From Ectocarpus siliculosus (taxonomy: Eukaryota; Sar; Phaeophyceae; Ectocarpales; Ectocarpaceae), in contig FN648541.1 of the NCBI GenBank assembly GCA_000310025.1, positions 35,210-51,627 on the forward strand: a stretch of DNA of 16,418 bases, in the 5' to 3' direction. Below, in pieces: positions 15,873 to 16,418 of the stretch (positions within the stretch are counted from its first letter, which is position 1; each line of letters starts with the position of its first letter). Below the pieces are notes generated by a model. The model ran no database searches and had not been told where the DNA came from. It saw only the letters and a program-made list of their open reading frames with translations. A program made the position numbers and the translations under genes.

Positions 15873-15938
15873 GTAAACACACGTGCAGAAATATTGATGC
15901 CGCCAGGCGAATGAACGGGTACCTGAGGAAGGCGCAGT
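15825..15938 (+). repeat. Tandem duplication of exon 10 end into intron 10
   Basis: Exon 10 bases 15825-15867 are repeated at 15896-15938, offset 71 nt, with 38 of 43 identical. In its own frame the copy encodes DAARRMNGYLRKAQ then TAA. It lacks the GT donor of the first copy. Confidence 0.85.
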
Positions 15939-16418
15939 AAGGGGTGATCAGATATGTACGTACATCGGACGTGTATCTTGTGTGTGGCCACGCGGATTGG
16001 ACCAGGTTGTACCTGGCATAAAGGCTGTATGCAGCGCTGATTTAAAATGGGTGGGAAGAAAAACTTGGGTACATTTTGTTTTTGTTGCTTTTGTGTGTGG
16101 GGGGGGCGTGGGTCCCGTTTTTTTTCCCTGGGCAAGAAACCCTTTTGTGGGAGGACGGTTGGGGTAAACGGCCCAAGTGCTTTCAGCGCTGATTTGAAGG
16201 GAAGACAGGAAGGGAAAAAAAATTTTCCAGTCCAGAAGCACGCAGATAGCCTTTGGGCTGCCCCCCCCCCCCCCTCCCCTTTTTTTTTTTGTACAAAACT
16301 GTCTAATTGTCTTGAACCCATCACCACCGAGAGGCGACGGAGCCCCGTTCGGAGCCCCGCCGAATGAATTAGGCGAAAAGCCAAAGCAAGCTTAATGCTT
16401 GAGCTTTGGAGAGGGTAG
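15873..16418 (+). other. Pyruvate kinase intron 10, partial
   Basis: 546 nt to the window end. After the exon-end duplication it holds a pair of related segments starting CAGCGCTGATTT at 16032 and 16184, a G-run, and a C-run followed by a T-run (16261-16290). No C-terminal exon of pyruvate kinase was found here. Confidence 0.65.

Noticed and set aside
15450-15914. Plus-strand ORF with Met at 15450 containing exon 10
   Set aside because: The part before 15630 is intron sequence with C-runs, and the part after 15872 is intron read-through. Only 15630-15872 matches the family.

Overview
The window looks like nuclear DNA of an intron-rich eukaryote, most plausibly a brown alga or another stramenopile. 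Two multi-exon genes lie head to tail on the + strand. Exons are GC-rich with a strong third-position bias. Introns are long (about 0.4 to 2.4 kb), use GT..AG borders, and are full of triplet repeats, (GA)n, C/G homopolymers and repeat-derived sequence. No bacterial operon structure, rRNA, tRNA or CRISPR array was seen. The taxonomic placement is inferred from gene style, not from a marker.

Region 1 (about 275-3875, +): the 3' part of a gene whose four visible exons (275-429, 1132-1426, 2115-2222, 3033-3875) join in phase. The joined protein reads as a divergent protein phosphatase 2A regulatory subunit of the B'' (PR72/PPP2R3) EF-hand class. Its EF-hand loops are degenerate and it carries a long Pro/Gln/Lys low-complexity C-terminal region. 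Upstream of the first visible exon, the minus strand has an open reading frame running off the left edge (210 to 1) that looks like a piece of a mobile-element protein.

Region 2 (3876-5875): about 2 kb between the genes. It should hold the 3' end of gene 1 and the promoter of gene 2. The notable feature is a strand-biased G-rich minisatellite at 4984-5256 with strong G-quadruplex potential.

Region 3 (5876 to beyond the right edge, +): a pyruvate kinase gene. Ten exons (5876-5907, 8283-8523, 9079-9189, 10167-10270, 10710-10809, 11382-11510, 12165-12281, 13079-13179, 13965-14136, 15630-15872) join with matching phases into 450 residues from the initiator Met to most of the C domain. All catalytic motifs are present and intact. 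The last roughly 60-90 residues must lie beyond the window.

No clearly new biological system is visible. The interesting signals are in the introns: two tandem duplications that copy an exon end (115-nt and 71-nt periods), a dispersed C-rich repeat family found in introns of both genes, an inverted-repeat element with TA flanks at 14342-15027, a 74-nt hairpin at 2741-2814, and the G-rich tract upstream of pyruvate kinase.
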